Shown here piece by piece: positions 1 to 7,096 of a stretch of DNA of 9,129 bases (positions are counted from its first letter, which is position 1; each line of letters begins with the position of its first letter). Made by a program: the position numbers and the translations under genes. Under the pieces are notes generated by a model, which was given only the letters and a program-made list of their open reading frames with translations, had not been told where the DNA came from and searched no databases. The DNA comes from an uncultured Bacilli bacterium. GTDB taxonomy: Bacteria > Bacillota_I > Bacilli_A > RF39 > UBA660. Location of the stretch: contig CANRIE010000118.1 in NCBI GenBank assembly GCA_947630585.1, forward strand, positions 1 to 9,129, written 5' to 3'.

Positions 1-116
1 TTAAAATATAGAGAATTATTTAAAGTTACTAGTAAATAAACTTATCCTGCCAGCCGAACTATGCAAATAACGATTTATTGAAAATAATAATATATAATAT
101 AATATTTTTCCTTAAC
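1..116. other. AT-rich tail downstream of the operon, no gene seen
   Basis: This stretch follows the last gene of the minus-strand operon. I looked for a Rho-independent terminator on the minus strand and found only an A/T-only near-palindrome around 90-112 and a perfect 10-base palindrome TTACTAGTAA at 26-35, neither of which has a GC-rich stem with a U tract. A short GC-richer island at about 47-60 (minus strand GTTCGGCTGGCAGG) stands out from the surroundings but could not be assigned. The operon may therefore continue or terminate beyond the window edge. Confidence 0.4.
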
Positions 117-710
117 CTACTTTACTTCATAACCATTCTTTATTAAAAGAATTAAGCCTTTTAAATTTTTATTATCTGTCTTGATATTATATTTTCGATA
201 ATCATATTTTTTATTAGTTCGATACCCTGGTGTAAAATAACTATTAGAGTATCCTAATTCATCAGTTTCTTGAACAATATCTTTTAAATCATAACAAGAA
301 ATATCATCTAACATTCCTAAGCCTTCTCCTGCTAATATATAAGGATAGTTTTTAGCATCATCATATTTTTCTAACTCTTCTAATCCTAAATATGTAATTA
401 TAAATGTTGTTGTTGAACCATAATCATATTCCATTTCCATTTGATCATTTTCTTTTAAATTAAGACTATTTAACCTTGAAGTAACAGCATTTAAATCTTC
501 ATACCCAAGTTTTTTGTTTAAATTAACATGACAATTATATCTATTACCATCATAAGTTATATTATATAAATGATATGCTAATGAATTAAAAGATGCTAGA
601 ATTGTATATGCTAAATCTGCAACTGTCATTCTATCAGTTATTTCAATAACTCTCCATATTTTATCTTCTAATCCTTCTATTCCTACTTTAAATTTTAATA
701 CTTTATCCAT
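117..710 (-). CDS. Plasmid pRiA4b ORF-3-like family protein
   Basis: The 197-residue product resembles the pRiA4b ORF-3 family (PF07929), named after a plasmid ORF; its biochemical function is not established. Family hallmarks visible are the opening strand with K-IWR (residues 17-20), the helix that reads like T-V-DLAYTIL-SF--L--H-YN (29-50), the YDYGS stretch at 95-99 (YDFGD in most members) and YPYILAGEGLGMLDDIS at 122-138, matching the conserved G-G-P-ED block. The length is normal for the family. The ATG at 710-708 is preceded by a strong AAGGAGG at 724-718 with 7 bases spacing. The gene overlaps the stop of the upstream SWIM gene by one base (TAATG), so it is last in the operon and probably translationally coupled. 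The C-terminal 40 residues are lysine- and tyrosine-rich and do not match anything I recognise. Confidence 0.82.
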   Translation of the reverse strand: MDKVLKFKVGIEGLEDKIWRVIEITDRMTVADLAYTILASFNSLAYHLYNITYDGNRYNCHVNLNKKLGYEDLNAVTSRLNSLNLKENDQMEMEYDYGSTTTFIITYLGLEELEKYDDAKNYPYILAGEGLGMLDDISCYDLKDIVQETDELGYSNSYFTPGYRTNKKYDYRKYNIKTDNKNLKGLILLIKNGYEVK

Positions 711-2272
711 TATTTTTCCTCCTTTTTCATAGTAATTAAATTTAAAAATTTCATTTTATTTTCATTATTTAAAACATTCATTATTTCTTCTTTAAAAGCT
801 TTTTTATTTTGATATAAAGGATACATTTCCTTAAGCATTTCATAAATAAACAAAGAAGAATTATTTATCTCATTCATTTTTTTAATATATTTGCATAAAT
901 TACGATAACCCTCACGGTTATATACAAGGTTAGTTTCTTCAATTATTTGTACTTTATAAAATTCTAATAATTCTTTACTATATTTATCTTTTAATATATC
1001 TTGATATTTATATAGTTTACTTAAATTAGGCTTTTTTTTAATTAAAGCAAATAATTTATCAGGTTCATTTTCTTCATAATAGATATCTTCTAAAATCCAA
1101 GTACCATTAGGTTTTATTTTAGATATTATTTCTTCTTTTAAATTTTCCCATTCCGAAATCTCACACATACTTTTTAATTCTTTATACCAATTAAAATTAT
1201 TAGTTGCTACTATTGCTTCCGGTAATATTTTTTTCTTTTCGATAAGCATATTGTTTTCATCATATACTTTAATTAGTTTATCATAAACTATATCTTTTCT
1301 TACATGATTTTTTAAATCATCTTTTAGTATTTTTACTACTTCTTCAATTTTATTTTCTTCTTTTAAATATTCAATTAATTTTTCTTTTACACCATATACA
1401 TTTATATTTTGATAGCATATTTTTATAGCTTCATCTTTACCAATATAGTCATGTACTAGTAATATTTTATCTAAAATCGGATTAATAAAGATACCATATA
1501 AAATATTACATTCATCTAAAATTTTTATAACTTTTTTAGCCGAATATTCATCATGAACATAAAGTGTAAAAGCATACAAAGGTGCATCAGAAAAGTCATT
1601 TAATGAATTATTATCTGCAATATCCATGGCCCACTCTAAAAATTTTTGATAATAAGTTTCTTCATATAATAACTTACTTGCTACAGAACTAAGGTCATCT
1701 AAAGACTCTTGATACTCGCCATTAGATCCATCCATAGACGTATTTTTTATGAAATAATAAGTATATTTAATTAATTCAAAAGCATCATCATAATTTTCAT
1801 CATCAATAAAATCATCTATTTTGTCAGCTACTTTTGATATTAAATCTACAAAATATTTTCCATTATAATAATCTATAAATCCACTTTTATCACCTATTCT
1901 TCTTGCTTCATATTGCATTTTGGTATAAATTTTCTTAAGTTCTGATTCTTCTTTAGTTTTCTTATTTTTGGCTTCTTTTTCTAACTCTGGAACCTCATTA
2001 TCAGCAAGATAATATAAAACTGAAGCTATATGTTTACACGTATATTCCCCATCATCTGAATATGGACAGGAACAATAGTAGTCTTTTATTTCCCCATTTT
2101 TAATTTCTAATTGAACTTTATAAATTTCTGAACCATCAATATAAGCACAAACCTTATCTCCTTGATACCATATATCTAAAATTCTATTTTCATCGTAATA
2201 TCTTTGTCCTCTTAAAAGGATATCACTTGCAAAATAATTTTCAAATTTATTATTTTCTAAAAACTTCTTCAT
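710..2272 (-). CDS. SWIM zinc finger domain protein
   Basis: A 520-residue protein with a clear N-terminal SWIM zinc finger: C67-x-C69-x9-C79-x-H81 (CSCP then CKH), embedded in the usual beta-beta-alpha setting (residues about 35-92: short strands followed by the helix HIASVLYYLADNE). SWIM domains (PF04434) bind zinc and are thought to mediate DNA or protein contacts. After a Lys/Glu-rich linker (about 96-120) the remaining 400 residues are predicted by eye to be almost entirely alpha-helical with repeated aromatic/leucine spacing, suggestive of a helical-repeat scaffold. I see no catalytic motif and no SNF2 helicase domain, which some SWIM proteins carry. The ATG at 2272-2270 follows TAGGAGA at 2284-2278, whose TAG is the stop of the upstream helD-like gene. 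Cytosolic: no signal peptide or membrane segment. Function unknown; the link to HelD is by operon only. Confidence 0.82.
   Translation of the reverse strand: MKKFLENNKFENYFASDILLRGQRYYDENRILDIWYQGDKVCAYIDGSEIYKVQLEIKNGEIKDYYCSCPYSDDGEYTCKHIASVLYYLADNEVPELEKEAKNKKTKEESELKKIYTKMQYEARRIGDKSGFIDYYNGKYFVDLISKVADKIDDFIDDENYDDAFELIKYTYYFIKNTSMDGSNGEYQESLDDLSSVASKLLYEETYYQKFLEWAMDIADNNSLNDFSDAPLYAFTLYVHDEYSAKKVIKILDECNILYGIFINPILDKILLVHDYIGKDEAIKICYQNINVYGVKEKLIEYLKEENKIEEVVKILKDDLKNHVRKDIVYDKLIKVYDENNMLIEKKKILPEAIVATNNFNWYKELKSMCEISEWENLKEEIISKIKPNGTWILEDIYYEENEPDKLFALIKKKPNLSKLYKYQDILKDKYSKELLEFYKVQIIEETNLVYNREGYRNLCKYIKKMNEINNSSLFIYEMLKEMYPLYQNKKAFKEEIMNVLNNENKMKFLNLITMKKEEK
718..724 (-). promoter_or_regulatory. 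Ribosome binding site for the pRiA4b ORF-3-like gene
   Basis: On the minus strand AAGGAGG lies 7 bases before the ATG at 710-708, inside the 3' end of the SWIM gene. With the TAATG overlap it fixes the start and suggests both coupled and independent initiation. Confidence 0.85.
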
Positions 2273-2277
2273 ATTTT

Positions 2278-2284
2278 TCTCCTA
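2278..2284 (-). promoter_or_regulatory. Ribosome binding site fused to the HelD stop codon
   Basis: Minus-strand TAGGAGA: the first three bases are the stop codon of the HelD-like gene and AGGAGA is the Shine-Dalgarno of the SWIM gene, 5 bases before its ATG. A ribosome terminating on HelD stops on the next initiation region, which argues for translational coupling. Confidence 0.75.
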
Positions 2285-4480
2285 AATTTTTCTTAATACT
2301 TTTCCATATTCATTAGATTTTTTTTTTAAATCACCTATTAATGGTTTAACTAATTCTTTATTATAAAGTACATTTAATTCATGTAAAGCCCTAGTCATTG
2401 CAACATAAAGTAACTTCATATCAATTTTTTTACTTGAATCATAGATTCCTTCTGTTGCATCACTTATTATAACTGCATCAAATTCTAAGCCTTTTGCTAA
2501 ATAACTAGTTATTGTACATATACCTCCATCATATTTAGTATCCTTATCAGTTATATTAGTTACTTTAATACCTAACTTTCCTAAATTTAAACATATTAAT
2601 TGAGCTTCTTTATCATCTTTACATATTATTGCAATTGAATTATAACCTTTTTCAATATAACTTTTTAATATTCGACTAATTACTAACATTTGATTATCAT
2701 TAAAATCAATATAATTTACATCAATTCCATGTCTTATTACAGGTTCAGCTTTAGGAAATTTCAAATATTCTGTTAAGTTATTAGCTGAATTCATTATCTC
2801 TGTTGTTGTTCTATAACTCTTTTTCAAATATTTAATACTGCAATCCCCTTCAAATGTTGTTTCTATTACTCTCTCCCAATTAGATATTCCTCGATATTCA
2901 TAAATTGATTGAGCTAAATCTCCAAAAATACTAAATGTTGCTTTTGGCATCAACTTTTTTAAAGCAAAGAAATTAAATTCTCCAAAATCTTGAGCTTCAT
3001 CAACAACTACTTGTCTATAATTTTCATAATTTTTACTACCAAAAATTCGATAATATAAATACATAAGAGCTGCTAAATCTTCAAATTCTATTTTCTTAGT
3101 TTTTAAATTACTAATATTTTCTTTAACATCATTTTTAATATCATATTTATTAGTATCTAAATATAAATCAATATTTTTTAAGAATTCTATATATAAAGCT
3201 ATTATTTTAGGACTTCCACTACTAAAATATTTTTTCAAACTTTGATGACAACCATTATTAAGTTCTTTCTCAATTGCATCTATTTTTTTTCTTTCTTTAA
3301 TAGAATCTTCACCACTCATTACCTTAATTTTCTTATAAAATTCTCCCTGGATTCTACTAAATATCTCTTCCTTATGTTCCTTAATATATCTTTCAATTAT
3401 TAAAATAGCTCTCTCTATCTTTTTATTTATTATATTATAATCTAATACTTCTTTTTCTAAATCCTCATATATATCTTTAATAAATTTACTAGTTAAAATT
3501 TCATAACCCTTAACTTGAAAATTACTACTTGGAATAATTGTTTTTTCAAAATTACTAATAAATTTATCTAACATATTTTTAAAAGCCATTGAAACTTTTA
3601 ACTTTTGATAAAATAATTGTTCAGGATTAGTAATTGATTTAATTAATTTATCTTTATCTGAAATTAAAGTAAACTCTATTCCTAATAAATCCTTTATTAT
3701 TTCATCATAAGTTAATTGATTAACATCATCAACATCTAAATCCGGTAAAACTCCTGAAATATAATTAACAAAGAACTTATTAGGTCCTATTACTAAATAT
3801 TGTTCAGGTTTTATATTTTTCATATTATTATAAACAAGATAGGCAACTCGATGAAGAGCAACAGTTGTTTTTCCACTTCCTGCAACACCTTGAATAATAA
3901 TGTTATTAGAAATTTCATCTCTAATTATGGCATTTTGTTCAGCTTGAATTGTTGCAACAATATTTTTTAATCTATTATCAACACTAGTACCTAAATATGG
4001 TTTTAAAAAATCATCATTAGAAACTGTATCGACATCTTGAAAATCTTTTAATTCGCCATCCTCGATTTCATATTGTCTTTTTAAAGTTAATTTACCTTTT
4101 ATTACTCCCCCTGGGGCTTTATAAGATGCATCTCCAATATTACTATCATAATACATTGAAGCAATAGGAGCTCTCCAATCAACCGTTACTAAATTATTAT
4201 CTTCATCAAAAACTCCAACTTTTCCTATATAACATTCTTCTTCTTTTTTTAAATCTTCACTTGTAAAATCTATTCTTGCAAAATAAGGTTTCTTTTGAGT
4301 CTTTTTCATTAATTCTAATCTTTTAGTAAACTCTATAAGTAAACTTTCTAAAAGTCTTGGATTATTAGCATACATCCTTGGTAAAGCATCCAATCTAAGT
4401 TCTGTATCCTCGATTATTCCCTTAAATCTTTCTAATGTACTACCCAAATATTTTTTTTCTTCATTATAATTTTTATACAT
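2282..4480 (-). CDS. helD: HelD-type RNA polymerase recycling ATPase (UvrD/Rep superfamily 1)
   Basis: A 732-residue superfamily 1 ATPase of the HelD type. HelD proteins bind stalled or post-termination RNA polymerase and use ATP to release DNA, RNA and the enzyme. Motifs in order: N-terminal arm to about residue 63, then the HelD-specific PYFARIDF (65-72) and VDWRAPIASMYY (100-111); Q-motif-like region with Q182; Walker A GVAGSGKTT (198-206); Walker B VVVDEAQD (491-498); motif III FSIFGDLAQSIYEYRGI (516-532); motif IV SYRTTTEI (555-562); motif V KGLEFD (663-668); motif VI YVAMTRALH (692-700). The 280-residue, lysine-rich insertion between Walker A and B is the usual HelD-specific region. The N-terminal arm looks about 40 residues shorter than I recall for Bacillus subtilis HelD. 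The ATG at 4480-4478 has AGGAGG at 4494-4489, 8 bases away. It lies 27 bases after the Nudix gene in the same operon. No nuclease domain, so not AddA/UvrD/PcrA. Confidence 0.93.
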   Translation of the reverse strand: MYKNYNEEKKYLGSTLERFKGIIEDTELRLDALPRMYANNPRLLESLLIEFTKRLELMKKTQKKPYFARIDFTSEDLKKEEECYIGKVGVFDEDNNLVTVDWRAPIASMYYDSNIGDASYKAPGGVIKGKLTLKRQYEIEDGELKDFQDVDTVSNDDFLKPYLGTSVDNRLKNIVATIQAEQNAIIRDEISNNIIIQGVAGSGKTTVALHRVAYLVYNNMKNIKPEQYLVIGPNKFFVNYISGVLPDLDVDDVNQLTYDEIIKDLLGIEFTLISDKDKLIKSITNPEQLFYQKLKVSMAFKNMLDKFISNFEKTIIPSSNFQVKGYEILTSKFIKDIYEDLEKEVLDYNIINKKIERAILIIERYIKEHKEEIFSRIQGEFYKKIKVMSGEDSIKERKKIDAIEKELNNGCHQSLKKYFSSGSPKIIALYIEFLKNIDLYLDTNKYDIKNDVKENISNLKTKKIEFEDLAALMYLYYRIFGSKNYENYRQVVVDEAQDFGEFNFFALKKLMPKATFSIFGDLAQSIYEYRGISNWERVIETTFEGDCSIKYLKKSYRTTTEIMNSANNLTEYLKFPKAEPVIRHGIDVNYIDFNDNQMLVISRILKSYIEKGYNSIAIICKDDKEAQLICLNLGKLGIKVTNITDKDTKYDGGICTITSYLAKGLEFDAVIISDATEGIYDSSKKIDMKLLYVAMTRALHELNVLYNKELVKPLIGDLKKKSNEYGKVLRKI

Positions 4481-4488
4481 AGATAAAA

Positions 4489-4494
4489 CCTCCT
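4489..4494 (-). promoter_or_regulatory. Ribosome binding site for helD
   Basis: Minus-strand AGGAGG, 8 bases before the ATG at 4480-4478, in the 27-base gap after the Nudix stop. It supports this ATG as the start, which matters because the protein has a short N-terminal arm. Confidence 0.85.
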
Positions 4495-4507
4495 ATTTAT
4501 ATTGCGA

Positions 4508-4945
4508 TTATTTAATATAATTCATTTTTTCTAAAGCATATTTAGCAAAAGGTGATAACCTATTTTTATCTAAATCTTTAATTAAATACCAATTAGCACC
4601 TTCTGAATCTAGCCCATCAGCATCACTTTTTAATTTAACCTCATTAGTTTCAACAAAATATAAAATTCCTATATGATGCAAGTCCTCAAATAAGTCTTCT
4701 TCCATTTCCCATTTTATATTAGTAGCTGTAACATCAAATAAACTATATTTATTTATTTTAATTCCAGCTTCTTCCATTATTTCTCTTTCTAAGGTTTCAT
4801 TTGGAAGTTCTTGGTGTTCAATACCTCCTCCTGGTAAATCAAATTTGCCTTTATATCCTCCTCGAGCTTTCTTTACTAAAGCTATTTTATCATCCTTAAT
4901 AATAATTCCATATGCCCCAATATGGGTTTTTACTATTGTTTCCAC
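4508..4945 (-). CDS. Nudix hydrolase (distal copy)
   Basis: A 145-residue Nudix protein with a complete Nudix box: G40-x5-E46-x7-R54-E55-I-M-E58-E59-A-G61-I62, in which the glutamates bind the Mg2+/Mn2+ ions used to cleave a nucleoside-diphosphate linkage. Strands before the box (residues 8-38, ending FDLPGG) and the terminal WYLIKDLDKNRLSPFAKYAL segment (119-138) fit MutT-like single-domain enzymes. The substrate cannot be read from the sequence; candidates are oxidised dNTPs, NDP-sugars or similar. It starts at GTG (4945-4943), supported by AAGGAGTGA at 4960-4952 with 7 bases spacing; no better ATG exists upstream. That ribosome binding site contains the TGA stop of the phosphodiesterase gene. 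The 3' end of this gene has a diverged copy at 6763-6812. Cytosolic. Confidence 0.93.
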   Translation of the reverse strand: METIVKTHIGAYGIIIKDDKIALVKKARGGYKGKFDLPGGGIEHQELPNETLEREIMEEAGIKINKYSLFDVTATNIKWEMEEDLFEDLHHIGILYFVETNEVKLKSDADGLDSEGANWYLIKDLDKNRLSPFAKYALEKMNYIK

Positions 4946-4951
4946 TTAATA

Positions 4952-4960
4952 TCACTCCTT
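4952..4960 (-). promoter_or_regulatory. Ribosome binding site that decides the GTG start and contains the upstream stop
   Basis: Minus-strand AAGGAGTGA: a near-perfect anti-16S match whose last three bases are the TGA stop of the phosphodiesterase gene. It stands 7 bases before a GTG at 4945-4943, making that GTG the credible start of the Nudix gene. Confidence 0.82.
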
Positions 4961-6064
4961 ACTTTTAATAACAATAAGAGGTACCATCATTTCTTCTTTA
5001 GTTATACCACTATGATCTGCTTTTAAAGTTTTAAATTTTTCATTTGTTATTGTATATCTAATATTTATATTACTATTACCTATTAATATAACATCTCCTA
5101 AATAACTATCAATTCTTTCATGTTTTTTTCCTAAACCTAAAAGTCCTAATTTTAAAAATTCATCTTTATCATAAATTAAAAATTTATCTTTAAAATACTT
5201 ATTAATCAATTCTTTAAATAATTCTTTTTTATTTTCTTTTAAGAAGATCGATACAAATCTTGATTCAATTGCTGGTGGTCTTACTAGGCAATCATCAATA
5301 TCTTTATATTCATTTAAATAAACTTCTTCGACATCAACTGCGCCATGATCAGCTGTAATGATAATAATAGTATCTTTTAATTCACTGATTAATTTTTCTA
5401 AAGTATCATTGATTGATTTTAATTCCTGTTTTACTTCCAAACTATTAATTCCATATTTATGAATAGTTGAATCTGGCTGTATCCAATAAGCAGAAATTAA
5501 ATTTTTTTCATCATTTTCACACGCATCTTTTATTCCATCACATATTTTCGAAAAAGAACTTTCATATTTTTTACTAAAATCAGGAAATACTTTAGTAAAC
5601 TTAATATCAGGATTATTTTTAGTTATTTTTTCATAAATGGATTCATATTTTAATATCCCTTCTTCAGGACTTGTAATTATTTTTTCACCAGTATAAAAAT
5701 CACATCCTGAAAATAGTTCTATCATACGATTATATTCGCGAAAATAAGGCATCCATCCAACCCATCCCGTTTCATAAGGTGATAACCCCGAATGAATAGA
5801 AATCGTTGCTGCAGCTGTTGTTGGTGGAAAAACGGAAGTTACATTTGTTACTAAATTGCTTTTTAAAAGCTTTACTTCATTTTGATGATTTTCTAATATA
5901 TTTGTACCTAGACAATCTAATACTAAATATACTATATTTTTATAATCACTTTCTAATATTTTATCTAATTCCTTTAATGATGGATAATTACTTTCCAATC
6001 CATATTTTTTTAAAATTGATGAACTAATTGATAAAATACTTCTTTTATAATCTGGTTTTAACAT
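4952..6064 (-). CDS. Alkaline-phosphatase-superfamily protein (type I phosphodiesterase / nucleotide pyrophosphatase-like)
   Basis: A 370-residue protein of the type I phosphodiesterase / nucleotide pyrophosphatase family (PF01663, alkaline phosphatase superfamily). The two-metal active site is recognisable: D50 in VYLVLDCLG (45-53), the nucleophilic Thr in FPPTTAAATISIHSG (T82 or T83), D198 and H202 in IQPDSTIHKYG, D239-H240 in IIITADHGAVDV, and H351 in ADHSGITKEEM. No signal peptide or transmembrane helix is seen, so it should act in the cytosol, unlike most secreted phosphodiesterases. Family members cleave phosphodiester or pyrophosphate bonds in nucleotides, sugars or lipid head groups; the substrate here is unknown. 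ATG at 6064-6062 with AAAGGAG at 6081-6075. It sits between two Nudix genes, 30 bases after the first and 6 before the second, suggesting a shared nucleotide-derivative pathway. The first quarter of the gene is duplicated as a pseudogene at 6816-7029. Confidence 0.9.
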   Translation of the reverse strand: MLKPDYKRSILSISSSILKKYGLESNYPSLKELDKILESDYKNIVYLVLDCLGTNILENHQNEVKLLKSNLVTNVTSVFPPTTAAATISIHSGLSPYETGWVGWMPYFREYNRMIELFSGCDFYTGEKIITSPEEGILKYESIYEKITKNNPDIKFTKVFPDFSKKYESSFSKICDGIKDACENDEKNLISAYWIQPDSTIHKYGINSLEVKQELKSINDTLEKLISELKDTIIIITADHGAVDVEEVYLNEYKDIDDCLVRPPAIESRFVSIFLKENKKELFKELINKYFKDKFLIYDKDEFLKLGLLGLGKKHERIDSYLGDVILIGNSNINIRYTITNEKFKTLKADHSGITKEEMMVPLIVIKSKE

Positions 6065-6094
6065 ACTATTTTTACTCCTTTCATATCAATCTAT

Positions 6095-6505
6095 TTATTT
6101 AATAATATCAATTAAATAATCAACTACTTTTTCATTTCCCATTTCTTCTAAACTATTAACAAGTCTATATTCACTATGTTCATCTTCTTGTAAAATAATA
6201 TTAGAGATGTTTTGATTATCTAATAATTCACATTGGTATACTAGTCTCGTAAATACTATATCTTTTTCTTTATCATAATTACTATCTTCATGTATAATTT
6301 TAATAACTTTAACATCTAAATTAACTTCTTCTTTAGTTTCTCTAACAACAGCATCTCTTGGTAATTCACTTAATTCAACCATTCCACCTGGTATATCCCA
6401 ATAATTTGGTAAAGAGTTAGTCTTCCCTCTTTTTATCTTAGTCCTTTTAATTAACAAGTATTTATCATTTATTTTTATCAAACCATGAGCTATCAATCTA
6501 TTCAT
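6095..6505 (-). CDS. Nudix hydrolase (proximal copy, first gene of the operon)
   Basis: A 136-residue Nudix protein. The Nudix box runs from G41 (GMVELS) to E47, then seven residues to R55-E56-T-K-E59-E60-V-N62-L63. All metal-binding glutamates are present; the penultimate Gly of the consensus EExGU is replaced by Asn62, a tolerated position in some family members. The strand before the box reads YWDIPGG, and the segment after it (about 66-92) forms the usual beta sheet. The substrate is unknown. ATG at 6505-6503 with AAAGGAGA at 6518-6511. It is the first intact gene after the promoters at 7097-7125 and 6685-6713 and precedes the phosphodiesterase by 30 bases. It is only distantly similar to the Nudix protein at 4508-4945, so the two are not a recent duplication. 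Cytosolic. Confidence 0.92.
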   Translation of the reverse strand: MNRLIAHGLIKINDKYLLIKRTKIKRGKTNSLPNYWDIPGGMVELSELPRDAVVRETKEEVNLDVKVIKIIHEDSNYDKEKDIVFTRLVYQCELLDNQNISNIILQEDEHSEYRLVNSLEEMGNEKVVDYLIDIIK

Positions 6506-6563
6506 AAATATCTCCTTTGATTAACCTATTTTTATAATAATTTTAATTTCTTCTAAATTATAA

Positions 6564-6656
6564 TTATTTTATATATTTATCTATTAATTTTTGAGCTAGT
6601 AACTCAGCAACTTTAGTTTTTCCAACGAATGATATAAAAAAAATTAATACTCTCAT
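6564..6656 (-). other. 30-codon ORF with degenerate P-loop, gene remnant or leader peptide
   Basis: The minus strand encodes a peptide beginning MRVLIFFISFVGKTKVAEL and ending in LIDKYIK then TAA. A hydrophobic strand followed by VGKT and an amphipathic helix is what the N-terminus of a nucleotide or nucleoside kinase looks like, but the first Gly of the Walker A (GxxxxGK[ST]) is Phe7 and the protein stops at once. There is no Shine-Dalgarno before the ATG. It begins about 20 bases after the predicted start of transcription from the 6685-6713 promoter, so it is either a kinase-gene stub left by deletion or part of the operon leader. Not called as a functional gene. Confidence 0.35.
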
Positions 6657-6684
6657 AAAAAATAATAACTTTTAATCTAATAAA

Positions 6685-6713
6685 ATTATAACATTTAAAT
6701 ACTTTTAGGTAAA
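6685..6713 (-). promoter_or_regulatory. Sigma-A promoter with extended -10, upstream of the operon
   Basis: On the minus strand TTTACC (6713-6708), a 17-base spacer, then TATAAT (6690-6685) preceded by TGT, giving the extended TGnTATAAT. Transcription would start near 6678, about 170 bases before the first Nudix ORF. It is well placed to drive Nudix, phosphodiesterase, Nudix, helD, SWIM and the last gene. In an AT-rich region TATAAT alone means little; the 17-base spacing and TG motif raise the call. Confidence 0.55.
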
Positions 6714-6762
6714 CTATTTTTTAAATAACATTTTTTACTTTTAAAACTATTATTGATATCAC

Positions 6763-6812
6763 AATTTTTCAAGATCATATTTAGTAAAAGTAGACAACTT
6801 ATTTTTATCTAA
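6763..6812 (-). pseudogene. Remnant of the 3' end of a Nudix gene
   Basis: This stretch aligns without gaps to the 3' end of the intact Nudix gene (about 4524-4573); over the best 42 bases I count 34 identities. Translated in the matching frame it gives LDKNKLSTFTKYDL, against LDKNRLSPFAKYAL in the intact protein. No Nudix box is left. It directly follows the phosphodiesterase remnant, with the junction near 6811-6823, in the same gene order and orientation as the intact pair, so the centre of an original duplicate has been deleted. Confidence 0.78.
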
Positions 6813-6815
6813 GTA

Positions 6816-7029
6816 TTAAAAAGAAGTTACATTTGTTATTAAGTGACTATTTAAAAATTTGGCATCATCTTGATGGATTTTCAATATATTTTTACCTAGA
6901 CAATCTAATACTAAATATACTATATTATTATAATCTTCTTCTAAAATTTTATCTAGTTTCTTTAAAGATGGATAATTTCTTTCTAATCCAAATTTTTTAA
7001 AATTGATGAACAATAGATAAAACACTTCT
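6816..7029 (-). pseudogene. Truncated, frameshifted duplicate of the phosphodiesterase gene
   Basis: The reading frame 7025-6816 encodes GLERNYPSLKKLDKILEEDY and onward to TNVTSF, matching residues 22 to 78 of the intact phosphodiesterase at 42 of 57 positions as I count them. It retains the LVLDCLG metal-site segment but ends before the catalytic Thr and lacks D198, H202, D239, H240 and H351. Nucleotide similarity continues upstream of the apparent ATG to about 7029 (matching 6043), where two single-base deletions relative to the intact gene break the frame, so that ATG is an artefact. There is no ribosome binding site. A non-functional relic of a tandem duplication; silent substitutions in the DNA show it is not recent. 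Confidence 0.88.
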
Positions 7030-7096
7030 ATTAACTCCTATATACCTATTACCATATATCTTAAATTAAAAAAAATACATATATGACATAATTAAT

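Noticed and set aside
40..75. Second DGR repeat copy at the left edge, matching the one at 9061-9129
   Set aside because: Only the heptamer GTTCGGC is shared. The ten bases before it mismatch at C and G positions as well as at A positions, which mutagenic homing would not produce.
90..112. Terminator at the end of the operon
   Set aside because: The near-palindrome is made only of A and T, with no GC-rich stem; such runs are expected by chance in this base composition.
5806..6027. Plus-strand open frame of 73 codons
   Set aside because: It lies antisense within the 5' part of the phosphodiesterase gene, is Leu/Tyr/Phe-rich as expected from the complement of that gene, and has no ribosome binding site.
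4508..6505. The two Nudix genes as a recent duplication of each other
   Set aside because: Their proteins share only the Nudix box and general fold; sequence outside the box is not alignable by eye. The recent duplication involves the phosphodiesterase with the distal Nudix gene.
6557..6562. Third promoter just before the first Nudix gene
   Set aside because: A TATAAT is present on the minus strand, but at 17 bases spacing the -35 position reads AATAGA, which is not credible, and there is no extended -10.
6816..7025. 69-codon frame as an intact small phosphodiesterase-like gene
   Set aside because: It lacks all catalytic residues after the first metal ligand, its apparent ATG is created by frameshifts relative to the intact gene, and it has no ribosome binding site, so it is listed as a pseudogene.
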